From Iris pallida (lineage: Eukaryota > Streptophyta > Magnoliopsida > Asparagales > Iridaceae), in assembly GCA_029216955.1 (NCBI GenBank), contig JANAVB010009598.1:24927912-24991911 (forward strand): DNA of 64,000 nt, written 5' to 3'. The notes beneath the pieces were generated by a model. It was given only the letters and a program-made list of their open reading frames with translations. It did not search any database and had not been told where the DNA came from. This document shows, in pieces, positions 1-12,358 of the stretch (position 1 is its first letter; each line of letters opens with the position of its first letter). A program made the translations under genes and the position numbers.

Positions 1-179
1 AATAAATTAAAAGATGGGGGTTTACACCCACAGATAGGTACTTGTCTTGCATGCACATTCTCGCGGTATCAAAGCTTGTCATATAAAGTATGACTCGGTT
101 GGTGGCACTACACGGAACACGATTGGTTTAAGTAAGCAGGAAGGCTATCAAGTACATATAAGCTTTAGTAGTAGGAACA

Positions 180-1730
180 TGTTACGCCAAGTCGAAATAA
201 CATAGGACTAGGACGTGTATACATGCCAGCTATGTACAAGTGGACTTATCCCAGCATGAATACGTATAAGCTATACAATAATGACCATCTATCTATACAA
301 ATCAATAATATCTCTATGTCTCAATCCATAATAATATATAATACAAGAATAAACATATATATCATGGTGTGCACCCAGCTACACTTGTCCGAATAGACTC
401 GAAAGAATTATGAGTCTACAATACTAGGCTACCAAGCAGAATGCAAGTAAAATAAGATTCAATAATTAATAATAAAAATACCTGAATCAGAGTAGTAACA
501 CCATCATGACCAACAAACTAACTCCGCTCAGTCGACTATCTAGAGAGATCACAGGTCCTCAGGGGACATTGCAAGGTACAAAAATAATAAGCTAATATAA
601 CAGTAATAAAATGCAATGTTAAAGGGTAACTGGAATAACCAGCTAAGTGATATGAACATGAGAACATGTTCGTATATCATGCTTCAGCCACTGAGGCTCA
701 CAAGCTCCTCAGCAGGCTATCGTCCTAAGGCACTGTGGAGGACCAAGGGCATACGAGTAGATAACCACTAAGCTTTGCCATATCCTGCCCGTCTGATCGG
801 GTACAGTTATGAGCGTGTCCAGTCTATGCTGTCGGACAGCGGTAGTGAGCTGAACCTCGATAATCAATATCAATTGTAACTCTAAATCTGCTCAATCACA
901 AAACTAAACAGAACGTTATACTACCTACTCACACGATGACCATAATCCACTATATCTCTTTTTGGTATATGACACATATATCAATCTCATCTCGGAGACA
1001 AATCCGGCCAATCCTCAAAATCTGTACAATATGAATAATACATTAAATGATCTACTAATCTTCTAATTCTAGATCCTCCAAAGCATATCTCTCTGCTAAT
1101 CTGTATCACCGTAGACACAATCCAGTCAGAAAAGGAGCAAAGTACATCCCCGTATAATGTCACACAATAAGAAATAAAGCATGGAAAAGTAATAAAAAGT
1201 GAACCAGACAATGCAATGACACTGTAATGAAATACAACATGCAATACGAGAAACTATGAGAATCATAATAAAACATATTTAAACTAGTCACAGAGTCCCA
1301 ATGAATCAATGATGCACAACTAAAGTAGGTGATTTAAAATACTGTTTCGACATGTGGCGGTAAGGTTTAGATTCGGACTGATCATGCTTGGACATATGCA
1401 ATGTATGTCAAGTTATACTTCGGACTAGACTGGATTGACCACACATCTACTTAGTATTTCTCCTTTTCCCGTGATTCAAGAAAATCAAGCAAGATTTGGA
1501 ACTCGATTACTTTGATTCTTATCAAGCAAGATTCGAAACTTGATTACTTTGATTAATGATTCAAAATTCATAACAACAGGATTCAAGACTTAAATAAAAT
1601 CATGTGATGTAAGAGTCATGATACGTGTCGAAAATCATGTCGTAATATGATTCATGCTAATTTAAGAAATAAAATAAATTACATTTATTTAATATTGAGA
1701 AATATATATACGGAGTACTTGCCTCGGGTC
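180..1730 (-). repeat. degenerate gypsy-type LTR fragment (C-like family)
   Basis: Begins TGTTACGCC, close to the TGTAACGCC edge of other LTRs here. The stretch around 200-260 (ACATGCCAGCTATGTACAAG) resembles the edge of the LTR at 57431. At about 553-580 a complementary-strand copy of the motif GTCCTCTGAGGACCTG lies about 370 bp from the edge, at a spacing similar to that in LTR C and the 57431 LTR, which fixes minus orientation. The right boundary is a guess. No coding capacity seen. Confidence 0.4.
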
Positions 1731-3732
1731 CAATTTGTCCAAAAATTCTTCTTTAGTCCAACCTAGTTAAAATTCAATACTTAATTATTAGAAAATTTCC
1801 ATAGGTTTCAAAAATTGCTAAGAGTAACTCCTATAGTCTTGGTCAAATCTCATTTATACTAAAGCCTAAAAGCCCAAACTCTTAAACTAATTAAATCCAA
1901 TATCTAGCCCAATTCAGGAGCCAACAAACTCCATTTCCTTTTTTTCTTTCTTTCCTTATACAAATTCTCAGCCTGCTGGCCCAAACACCTAGGCCAACAC
2001 CTAAATCCAATTACCATTATTTTTCTATTTTCTTAGTGGCCCTAAGGACCCAGTGCCCCAAATCTTATGCTCATGCCTAATCCTAATCTACAAATAGCTG
2101 TTATTCTATTTTTTTCTTTTTCTTTTTCGATTCACCGGCCTGTTGACTTGGGCCCAAAAAACTCGGCCCATCTAACCAATATTTATACTAAAACCTAACC
2201 CTAACTCATGCACATGCAACTCCCTTAATTAAACACACAGCAGCTTAAAAACCCTAATTCTTCCACGTAACCACTCTCTCTCTCTCTCTCACCATACTAT
2301 ACACAGAGCATCCACCTCACTCAAGAAAACCTTAAACCTACAGAGCTGTTTCTTTTTCTTCTCACTCTCACACGCACACAACAACCAATTCCTCCCCAAA
2401 GAAACCCTAAATAAGAGAAGAGGAGAAGAAGGGAAAGAAGGCTCTCACTTCGGCGGAGAAGTTGCGAAGCACGGCGGATGGAGTCAACAGCTATCGAGAA
2501 GGAGGTTCGACACGACGATCCTTCAGATCCTTCAGAAACAACAGATCTGGTGGTGGATCTGGTCGGCGATTGGGCTGTGGCTCGACAGCAGAGGTGGGGT
2601 AGCTCTGAGCGCTACGGTTAGTAACTCGGCCCTGGACGGAGGAGATCTAAGCAAGAGCAGCCAAGTCCCGACTGAATCCAGGGTTCCGGCGAACCTGGAC
2701 CGTCGGAATGGCTCAATGGAGGAGGAGGCACAAATCGATCGTTGCGGTGGCTTCCTCGACACAGATCTGGGTGACGAATCATATCTAGGGGCGGAGGTCG
2801 GTGGTCCATGCGACGGTCGACGACTGGGTTTCGATCTGGCGGTTGTGACACACTCCAGCGAGGCGAAGACGAGGAGTTCACCGGTGGAGCTCACGACGGA
2901 GCGGAAGACATGGCGGTGGCGACGATCCAGAATCTAGGGTTTAGGAATTAGGGTTAGGGTTGTGTCCAATGTTATAATGGAGTCTGTGGAAGTGTCACGT
3001 GTCCTGTGAACATTAATTCATGACATAGTGAACTGAATGTAGGGTTTGCTATGTGGTGTCTTGGATTACAGGACATAAGAATGGGTGTGTCTAGAATGTT
3101 GGACACGGGGAAATATATATGCAATAGCTAGAAAATAAATGAAATGTGGTAGACATGGCTAGACACAAGCTGGACACGGGATTAGGAGTAGGTAATTAAG
3201 ATGGAATGATTAGAACTAATAATAATTAGAGGTATTTATAGGAGAATGAAACTTGGGATCCAAGTTTGGTAATTAAGAGTTAGTTAGGAATTAGTTACAA
3301 GTTAGTTAGTTTGTTAGAAAAATAGTTAGAGGGAATCTTCTAAATGTTAATTAATCATAACTAATAATTAATCAGCAATAAATAAATTCCAGAACATTCT
3401 CTCTAATGCTTTTCTTGAAATTACTAACCTGCCACTACTTCATAACTACCAAAATGTTATGCCATCTCCAAAGTAGAAAATCATAATTAATAAAATATTT
3501 CAAGTAAAATATAATCATAATTAACTATCTAATAAATTTTATAAATCATAGCTAATCAGCTAACAAATAATCATAGCTTAAATAGATTCAAATAAAATAC
3601 TCTAATAATCCCAAATAAATCTTGAATAAAATATTCCAAAAATAATAAAATATTATAAATCATATTTATTCTTGAACAGTGGGGTTACGAGCTCCGCTCC
3701 AGAGGGTATACTAGTAGAATACTATCCAAGTT
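1731..3732. other. non-coding stretch, leader-like CT-rich part
   Basis: AT-rich spacer, then 2270-2480 with a (CT)n run and CCCTAA-type phrases like a plant promoter and 5' leader. This is followed by a GC-richer piece to 2940 with short overlapping open frames on both strands that resemble no family I know. It could be the promoter/leader end of the LTR starting at 180. From 2960 to 3732 I see only AT-rich sequence. Confidence 0.3.
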
Positions 3733-4347
3733 CCTAATATGGAAACAAGAATTTTTTTTAAAAAGGCGTAAAATGTCGAAGCCTTTACAAACAAGCACAA
3801 GAGCAAAAATTGAACAGAGTAGAGAAGAGGCAGGAGGACAGGGGCCTGCTCGGGAGAAACTGGTAGGGACAAAAAGACACTCCCGCCTCAATCAGTTATA
3901 TAGGGGGAGCCAGAAGCTCTCCTGGACATGCTTGCAATGTCTGCCAACCTTGAGGATTCGTTTGTTAACCTCGCAAGATAGTTAGGCGATGTTGTACTGG
4001 TGCCCTTCATATCTGCACTTGTTACGGTTTTTCTACATGACCCACACGATGGCGGCCGCAACAATCTAGTGGTCGTGAGAAGCGGCTCCCCAAGCGGCAA
4101 GGAGATCGTTGAAGCCCCCAACCATGGTGTCAGGGAGGTATAATGAAGAAAAATCGTGCCAAACCACCGAAGCGGTAAGGAGATCATTGAAGCGCCAAGA
4201 GAATCTGTACCGCCACCTCTGGCTGACACTCCTCGCAGCAGTAGCACGCTGAAGCAAGGCTGTAGCCGATGGAAGTGAGGGTGTCATCCGTAGGAAGTTT
4301 CTTCAGGATCGCCCTTCAAAGCAGAATGGACCAATGTGGAAACAAGG
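3733..4347 (-). mobile_element. short minus-strand retroposon (LINE-like 3' end)
   Basis: A T-run at 3752-3759 (a polyA tail on the minus strand) adjoins CCTAATATGGAAACAAG at 3733-3749. A near copy, CCAATGTGGAAACAAGG, lies at 4331-4347. This is the layout of a 5'-truncated polyA retroposon with a 16-17 bp target duplication. The body contains an internal partial repeat (GGCAAGGAGATCGTTGAAGC-like, near 4098 and 4170). No reverse transcriptase domain remains, so the parent family is unknown. Confidence 0.45.
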
Positions 4348-4349
4348 AT

Positions 4350-4423
<74 letters not shown>
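4350..4423. repeat. (AT)n microsatellite at MULE left flank
   Basis: Almost uninterrupted TA repeats, with one TTTT interruption, directly abut the MULE terminus. The right MULE terminus also abuts (AT)n, so the element probably inserted into this microsatellite. A target duplication is therefore invisible. Confidence 0.9.
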
Positions 4424-4664
4424 GAGCCGGTTCAGGAGCCCCGCTCCCAAAACCCCGTTGAAGTCCCTTGACTCTGAACCGTTGGATTGGAGCAACATCA
4501 GCCGTTGGATTAAATTTGGGAGAGGAGTCCAAAATCGTTTGGGAGGAAGAGAGAGAAAGAGGGAGACAGTCGGTTCAATCTTTTGGGAGGAAGAGAGAGA
4601 AAGAGGCAATAGCCGGTTCAGGTTTCTTCCTGTCGATTCCTTCTTTCTCCTCTTCCTTCTTCAC
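4424..4664. repeat. MULE left terminal inverted repeat
   Basis: About 240 bp. It matches the complement of 14050-14200 joined to 12310-12358. The left copy is about 41 bp longer because a segment containing GGGAGGAAGAGAGAGAAAGA is present twice. It keeps the uninterrupted CAGTCGGTTCAAT sequence that the CACTA element splits in the right copy. Confidence 0.85.
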
Positions 4665-6339
4665 TCTTTGTCCTGTTCCTTCCTTCCCTCTTTCTCCTCT
4701 TCCTTCTTTCCTCTGATCCTAAAGCTTCGAGAGGGAGCAGAGACGGAGCACAAAGAGAGTGGTGTTCTTCTATCTCTTCTTCTTTCTCTTCCTTTTGATT
4801 TTTTTCCAATACATGTTCTGAAATCCTGTACATTTCCAACACAACAAGACATGAACATCTTGAAAATTGATTTAGGGTTTAAAGAAATTTGAGATTTAGG
4901 GTTTTCTGCAAAATATAATTTATTGAACATGCTTAGGGTTCGTTTATTCTGAAATTAGGGTTTTCCTTCATTTGCTCAACAAAATATGTATTAGTGAAGA
5001 CAATAAACAATAGAAGTAACAAGCAAAATTGATTGCACGAACAGCAAAAAGATCAGCAGAAGGTACGCACAAAGGCGTATCATAATACAAAATGTGCTTC
5101 TTCTCAAACAGATACCTCAATTTGAGTGGGTTTTCTAGATGATTTTTTCCACAGGTTCTTTTGCTTATTGCTAATGGCCATGATGCAGCAATCTGCTAGC
5201 TGATCTCTTTCTTCAAATTTCTTACATGAAAGAATTTTTTATGTCTATGGAATAGTGTCCTATTTCTGTTATCCCAAGCCATGAAGTACTAAGCAAGGCC
5301 TTATTATCGGTCAAAACTGATATGTTTGGCCATTTTGGATTGGAGTTGGAGGATTTGAAACCAAGGAAACTAATTAATTCAAGAAACTGACATCCCCTGC
5401 CCACCTCCTAAACCGAGTTTTTGATCCTTGGAATTAAGCTGCCCATCCCCTACATTTATCATCAGGAAAAGTCTATTTTCTTATTTATTGTCTCTTAACC
5501 CGGGATGAAATTTTATTGTCTCTTAACCCGGCATGATATTTTAACCCGGCATGATATTTATTGTCTCCTACAGTATCCATTATGTAATCCTCTTCAAGTT
5601 TATCAAATGGTTGCCGGCGCATCAAATGGATATAATGTGGGCATTTATCATGTTCTTGTTCCAGAATCATGTGGGCATTCTTATGTAACTATGTTCTTGT
5701 TCCAGAATCATGTTCTTATGAATAATCATGTTCTTGTTTACAAAGTATGTTATATTTTCTTTGGTTTAAGAAAATTTTATTCTTTTCATAAAGTGTTGTT
5801 TGTATTTCCTTAGTGGCATAAAAGTTACAGTATCTTAAGATTCAAAGATCCATTTTTTTGTAACTTAATTTATCTAATATGCTTACGAGTTAACTAATTT
5901 ATCTGTGTTGTACCTTTTACAGAAAGCTGAAGCATCAAATGGAATTCCAAAGCAAGATACAAGACCTATGAGCGTCGATTAGTGCAACATGAGACTTTTT
6001 GAACAACTATGTTATCTATCTGATTTATCTTATTGGTTGGAGCATGTGAGACTTTTGGTTATAAGGTTGTGTTAGCTGATATTGCTTAAACATAATGATA
6101 ATGCATATTATGGATGAGTGCTTCGTGTCTTTATGTGCACAAATGTTGAACTCTTTTAGTAATAATGCTATTAATTTTTGATGATGCTATCATGTATTGG
6201 CAATTTTTTGGTATTTAGCTTGCATAAAGATTGGAAGTGTATGATGTGGTTTTTGTTATTCTGGGAACCTATGCTATTAATTTGCCTTGATCTTCAAAAA
6301 TGGAAACATGGCTAATATGAAATCTTTTCTTTCAGTGTG
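4665..6339. other. MULE interior, non-coding left part
   Basis: TIR-proximal CT-rich leader-like sequence to about 4880, then AT-rich DNA. Short tandem repeats occur at 5490-5560 (TTATTGTCTCTTAACCCG type) and 5650-5740 (ATGTTCTTGTTCCAGAATC type). A 33 bp segment at about 4949-4981 (ATTCTGAAATTAGGGTTTTC...) is repeated with changes at about 6820-6852, so the stretch between may be an insertion. No coding region seen. Confidence 0.4.
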
Positions 6340-6795
6340 TCCTGACCTCCAAAAATTGGAACTTTGTAGGAAATCCTAGATATCCAAATAAAAAGAATAT
6401 GTCCATAAATTGGAACACTTCTTAGCTGTTCCAGTAGGTAGTGCAAAAACTAATATAAAATGTTCTTTGGAACACATTTATGGTGTTCTAAAACTGGAAC
6501 ACTTTTTACCCGTTCCAGTAAGAGATAAAAAATTAATCTAGAATGCTTTGGTAGACACGCTTTTTTAGTGTTCCAAATCAGGAACGCATATAAACCGTTC
6601 CAATATGCATCATTTGGAACACCGTACAGCCGTTCCAATATACATTATTTGGAACACCTTACTTCCGTTCCAATATACATTATTTGGAACGCCTTATGTC
6701 CGTTCCAATCAATTTGGCAGCCTGAAAATAGGCACTAAATATAGGCGTTCCAGAAATTATTTGACACGGAATTTTGCCGTTCCAAAATGGGCATT
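6340..6795. repeat. GGAAC/GTTCC repeat array
   Basis: Repeated units containing TTGGAAC followed by CCGTTCCAA, giving serial short inverted repeats. The clearest part (6596-6700) is three head-to-tail copies with a 35 bp period; flanking copies are degenerate with variable spacing. It resembles the subterminal repeat zone of a DNA transposon, but no matching termini were found. Confidence 0.7.
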
Positions 6796-6961
6796 TTGGC
6801 ATAGTGAGGTAAATTATTTATTCTGAAATTACGGTTTTTCTTCATTTGCTCATCATTTTGTCCTAATTATGGTACATATTCCACACAATTATTTGACTTT
6901 TACAGTTACCTTCTTTTCCTCGTGTTGAAATTATAATGTCCTAACATGTTTAGGCTCCCAC

Positions 6962-8049
6962 ATGGCACAAAATGAAGCAACTGAGCCAGAATAGAATTTG
7001 GCGAAGATCCCATGTTATTGTGAAGTTATTTCTTTGTGCAAATTACTCACTGCAAATACGCCTTCGAATCGTGGACGCAAATTTCTGAAATGTGCAAATG
7101 AGGTCTTATTTTGTTGTTGGTTAGATCATTTTCTTGATTTTTACAAATTTGTCAAAAATAAAAATTAATGATCTTATTTTTATTTACTTAGAATGATGGA
7201 TGTGATTTTTGGTGTTGGACGGATGAACTTCAGTTTTATCGTTGCAAAGCCGGCTTTTGCAAAGTAAGAATCGAAGAAGCCTATGACCTTAGGACAAAAG
7301 TTCTATTGTTGTCCATCATCTACCAGTGTAAGTGCAACTTTTTTCAAGGTTCACAGTATCGGTATCGGAATTGGTATCGGACTATTCCTATGAGTATTGG
7401 TATCAGCAATATCGGTAGTATCGGCGGTTTCGGATCCGAGTATCAGATTTTTTAAGTATTTATGTTTAAAAACATATATTTTATACATTTAGGCATAATT
7501 TTAAGTATTTTTAGTGTTATTTCTTAGTAGTTTTGAAATCAAATGAAATAGTAGTCACCCTTACCTGTTGATTTACATACAATAGATTAATTTTTTTGTT
7601 TACATGCTTTTACAACCATATTATGCTTTAAACCCTTGTTGATTTGCCTTTTTGTATAATTTTCTTTGCCAAATTGACCGGAAAAGAGACCCCCAATATC
7701 GGTATCGGTCAGTATCGGGTATCGGTCGGTATCGGACTGGGATATGCCAAACCGTATTGGTATCGACCGTATCTGATCGGTGTCAGCCGATACTTTAAAC
7801 CATGCTTTTTTTACTTTGTTCACAATAATTCAATTGTTATTTATGTGTAACTATGATTACAGTTGTAATTTGTTTGTTCAATTTGTGTAGAGGGAAAATC
7901 CAGGCTGTCAATATATTAGTTGGATGCAACAATCTAAGGCCTTAAAGACAAAGAAGAAACTAGTGGATGATGGAGCTACTACTTCTTCGGGACAGGGCAA
8001 GGATGTCATGAAGGAGATCCTATTGGAAGTCGAAACTGACACCGTGTAG
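6962..8049 (+). pseudogene. GRF-type zinc finger gene of the MULE, disrupted
   Basis: Exon 1 runs from ATG at 6962 to about 7102 and exon 2 starts at 7192 after a GT...AG intron (7103-7191). The joined reading gives C-Y-C, then NRGRKFLKC, then GCDFWCWTDE. This is the zf-GRF pattern (CxC, NxGRxFxxC, CxFxxWxD) of a small nucleic-acid-binding zinc finger. Exon 2 probably ends at 7263 (AAA|GTAAGA) or near 7329. A lysine-rich last exon from about 7890 (after TTTGTGTAG) ends at TAG 8047-8049. A TAG at 6992-6994, eleventh codon after the ATG, interrupts the frame, and a foldback element (7345-7804) sits in the putative last intron. It is transcribed inward from the left TIR and convergent with the transposase. 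Its role in the element is unknown, and the exon model after 7263 is uncertain. Confidence 0.55.
7345..7804. mobile_element. hAT-like foldback element built of TATCGG repeats
   Basis: Ends are CAAGGTTCACAGTATCGG on the left and the complement of CATGGTTTAAAGTATCGG on the right. Both inner edges iterate TATCGG/CCGATA. Flanks ACTTTTTT and CTTTTTTT could be an 8 bp target duplication, which would suit hAT. It lies in the intron of the GRF gene. There is no coding capacity. Confidence 0.5.
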
Positions 8050-9862
8050 CGCAACGTCAAGTCGAACGATATAGTTCATTTTTGAAGAAATTTTGGGGTT
8101 TTAAAATTTAGTAATTTATAGAATGAATGTTCATGAAGCTTGCAAGTGTAAGCAAGTAATTGTAAGCTTGTAAGATTTTGTAATTTAGGTCAAAAATTTG
8201 TAAGCTTGTTAAAGATTTAATGTTGCACTTGGATAGTCCTGGAATGATGCACTTCTACTTTTGTAAGCTTGTTATATGCTCTTTGGAGGCTGTCTGGGAA
8301 TAAACGACCTTTCGGAGAACTTGTGTACACAATTTAGTTGTATTTTGGATCATGTTCTCAAACAATAGGGAATAGATTGGAGGGGATTCAGGTTAATGTG
8401 CAAATGTGACGACTATAACTTTGAGTTCAGATGCAATACTTGTAGCATGTAGAGTTTGTAGGGGCAAAGCCTCATCTTGTAATACATCAAAACTTATATT
8501 TTGACCAAGAATCACACCTTGAAATATTATTGATAACTATGAAACCTTTCATGCTCAAGTCTCCTTCTGGGAATGTATGAATTCTGATTAATAATGGTGT
8601 TAAATCTGTTTGTACTCTTGTAATTTTGATGGTGTCTTTTAATACCTGAACTTGTTAATTCTGTTCTCTTTTTTTATCACAGCTTTGCAATCTGGAGAAT
8701 TGTAGCCTGTATATTTAGTAGTTCTTTGAATGTTGAATTGTTCAGTCGGCCTGAAATATCAACCGAAATAAAAAACAAAAAAATGGTTGGCTTTAGTATA
8801 GTTTCTGCACTATATTCAAATACCAAAAAGCAAAAAGTTAGGAACTTTATAGCTGGGAGCTTTATAGCTGCACTATATTATGCCCTTTTGTTGATTCTAC
8901 AAGCTGGGAACTTTATAGCTGGGAGCTGCACTATCTTCAATTATTTAATATACAGTTCTTTACTTTTGAAGCTTTCATCAGTTCACATGCATGTACAAGC
9001 AAAAAGCAAAAAAGCTTGCTTTATTTGAATCTTAGTACAAGCATGTACAAGCAAAAAGCATGTCTCACTAATTGCAGGAACAACAAATAACATGTACAAG
9101 CTTTCATCAGTTTATCAAATAAACAGCTACTAGTTTTTCAGATGATCCTTATAAATTGCATGAATCACTTTAGTGTAACAGAAAAACTGCACACAAAGTT
9201 GCTGGAATAACCACCATCAACTAAATAACCACCATTAACTAATTGCAGGAACCACCATCCAAACCAAAAAAACTGTAACAGATGATCCTAAATAAGCACC
9301 ATCAACTAATTGCAGGAATCACCATCCCAACCAAAAAAACTGTAACAGATGATCCTAAATAACCACCATCAACTAATTGCAGGAACCACCATCCCAACTA
9401 AAAAAAATTGCAGCAACCACCATTCCAAGCAAAATCTGACACAAAATTGCATATGATTTCTTCTAGGAAACAAAATTGCAATAGCCACATCCTGAAACAA
9501 AAACTGACACAAAGTGAATGACAGCCTAAAATTTTGACTTGGAAACTAGGTAATGAAATGTTACATCCTGAAGATAACAAGGTAACGAAGATGTTATAAC
9601 ATGAGTTCAATAATTTCAACTTGAAATGGACAAAAACTGATAAGGAAAAAAACCTGATAATAATTTCAACTTGATTGAAATGTTATAACATGAGTTCAAC
9701 TTGATAAGGATAAAACCTTCAATATTTACCTGAAAAACTTTCAAAGTTCATAAATCATTATCAAATAATTTGGTCTCTATCACCACCATCATCTCCTATA
9801 TGGAATACATATATAACATGAGTTCAATAATAACAATATGAAACATCAAAAACATATATTCA
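8050..9862. other. MULE interior between the two genes
   Basis: AT-rich non-coding DNA between the convergent genes. It contains repeated GAACTTTATAGCTGGGAGC phrases (8843-8930), ACATGTACAAGC phrases (8990-9100) and the tandem repeat listed separately. No gene seen. Confidence 0.5.
9215..9410. repeat. tandem repeat, about 75 bp unit
   Basis: Roughly two and a half copies of a unit containing ACCACCATCAACTAATTGCA followed by GGAACCACCATCCCAACC and CTGTAACAGATGATCCTAAA. The copies are nearly identical, pointing to recent duplication. Confidence 0.75.
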
Positions 9863-12185
9863 TTACAATAAAAAAATCATACTTGAACCGGTGTTTTGAA
9901 CTATCTTGGGGGCGGTGTGGCAGTTGCGCCTATCATGACCATGTCCTTTGCAAGATTTACAAATTCTCGGTTTTTTCTCTTCAGTGCAAAGCTCCAATCC
10001 ACTCTTCATTCTGGCATCCTTCGAACTTGTGCCACTCCGACTTTTTTGAGTCCTTTTCCTTCCTTTTGTTTGAGAAATATGCGGATCCAATAAAACAGGT
10101 ACATCAATCCTACTACCGGCAAGGGCTATAGGACCTGGAGTACCCTCATTTTCTTGAATTCTCACTTTATCTTTGTTTTCTTTTGAAGCAAACCATCATT
10201 TATCTCCTGGATTTCTTCATAAGCTTTATCAATCAAATTGATAAAACTTTGTATCCCTTTGTAGATTCACCCCCATATAAGCCAATTATGTAAATCTCCT
10301 GCATAAGTCACTGACTCTCGCGGCTTGTGATCCAAAATGTTCATCTTGCATTTCTAAACCATCAGAAGCCACCACTTTAGATCGTTACGCCTCTTTCGTC
10401 TACCTCTTCAAAATGAAATGAGCCGGAATATCATCTATGTAATACCGATCGAACACCGTAAGCATATGCCTACATAGTATGCCAGAAAATTCAAACAATT
10501 GACATCCACAAAAGCCTTCTTCTGTTACAATATTGAATGTAACAACCCACTCGTCAGGGATACCCAACCTGTAATGTACTTCACACGTGTGAACATCCCC
10601 CATCAACCTTCCTTTCATCCGCCCTAAGCTGCGGCACATGAGCACATTCTTTTGACATTTTATCATAAATGTTTCTTGTGTATATACTCACGGCGTGGGC
10701 CAATATTGGACTAGTGGTTGTTAAAACACGTTTCTTATAGATTGAAATGTAATCTTCTTTGCGCTCAGAAACATAGAACGACTCCAATGCTTGGTCATAT
10801 TTTTTTACAAAATCTCTCAGATTTGTCTTGTAAGTTACAAAACGATAGAAGAATGCATTATGGCCTTCACTTCTTTGTTTCGAGTTCATACTTGCAAAGA
10901 AAGTACTCCGATAATATATGGGTATCCAAGACTCTCGAATTTCATACAAATGCTTCAACCATACATTGTCTTCTAAACTATAATCTCGCATCAGAGCACA
11001 CCATTTTACCTCAAACTCTTCAGTTGTCTTTACAAGGTGGGTACATCTTTTAATTGCTTGTTTGAACTTAGATTTCTTAAAAAAAAACATGTGATACTTT
11101 CTCTGCAAATTTCTTTTTAATGTGCCACACAAACAAAAATTGTGGCGTGTATTAGGAAAAACTTTTTTAATCGCACCTGTCATGGCCAAGTCTTGGTCGG
11201 TGATAATAGAAATCGGTGGCACACCTCCCATAGCTTCAAGCCATGTCTCAAACAACCAAATGAACGTATCTTCGACCTCATTTTCTGGAAGAGAACAACC
11301 AAAATGTATCGACTGACGATGATGATTCACCCCTATAAATGGAGCAAATGGCAATTTGTATTTGTTTATCCTGTACATCGTATCAAAGGTCACGGTGTCT
11401 CCAAAACGACTATATGCCATGTAGCTGCGTGCATCGATCCAAAAATTTTTTGCAACTTTTTCCTTACTGTCACATTGAATGGAGTAGAAAAAATGAGGAT
11501 TCTCAGAGCTCATCTTCTTGAAATAATTCCTGACACCTTCTGCATCACCATCTTCATAATACACAGATCTCACATTCCTCATATGATTGTAAATATCTCT
11601 TTTGTCGAATGCAACATTACCACCAAATATTGCAGGAACCTTACTAAGCTGGAGATTTTGTTGACTAAAACTTTCAACAAATGCTTTAGCTGCTATAGGC
11701 ACTTGTCTATGTGATCTAATTAAAATACGCTTGCTCGGGGTTACCAACATATGATTATGTTCATCTGAAAATATAGTGATCAACCACACTTCACTATCCC
11801 TCCGTACGATGCGTATTCTTGCAGCACATCCTGTCTTTATTGTAGATGTGCTTCTTTTTATCTGTCCTTGATCAACAACTTCATCTTTTTTCTTGTACGT
11901 CCCTTCGCAAGAACATGAGAAAGTGGCCGACACAAGCTCGATTTTGCTCTTATCCTTATGTTGTGTTCTTTTACGAATTCCAAATCCATTGTTTGTACCA
12001 TATTCTTTATAGGAATGTTCTGCTTCTTCAACAGATTTAAAGACTTTACCAACCCATAATTCTTTTATTTTATCAATCCTTGTTGGTGTCGATGTTTTGT
12101 CAACTTCAGTCTAAATACTTTTTCCTACTTCAGTCTCAGCTTTAATACTAACTTCACCCTCAATATTTTTGACCCCTGTCTTCAT
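9863..12185 (-). pseudogene. FAR1/FRS-type MULE transposase, disrupted
   Basis: Transposase of the FAR1/FHY3-related MULE class, which cuts and rejoins element ends in the nucleus. Reading leftward from an ATG at 12185: an N-terminal FAR1 DNA-binding domain (VGKVFKSVEEAEHSYKEYG, then SCSCEG, TGCAARIRI and EHNHM zinc-binding positions). The MULE transposase core follows, with candidate acidic residues in VTFDTMYR, ISIITDQDLAM and KQRSEGHNAFF. Next come a SWIM finger (FCGCQLFEFSGILCRHM, about 10480-10540) and a C-terminal CCHC knuckle (CKSCKGHGHDRRNC, about 9910). Damage: a TAG in the N-terminal region, a frameshift near 10580-10660, and TAG and TAA shortly after the SWIM finger (the first where the family has Trp). 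The middle 450 codons are open. It starts next to the right TIR and was probably driven from it. Confidence 0.85.
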
Positions 12186-12358
12186 TCAGAACCCTAAATC
12201 AAAGTTGAAAAAAAAAATTTTCAAAATCAAAATTTCGAAGGATGAAGAGAAGAAAGAGAAAAATTTGGGATAGGAAAAAACCTGAGAGGTGCGTCTACTG
12301 CCTCTCGAACGAAGAAGGAAGAGAAGAAAGAAGGAATCGACAGGAAGAAAATTGAACC

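Noticed and set aside
2532..2937. Open frames on both strands near 2.5-2.9 kb as a possible small gene
   Set aside because: No family motif, both strands open, and they lie in likely LTR leader sequence.
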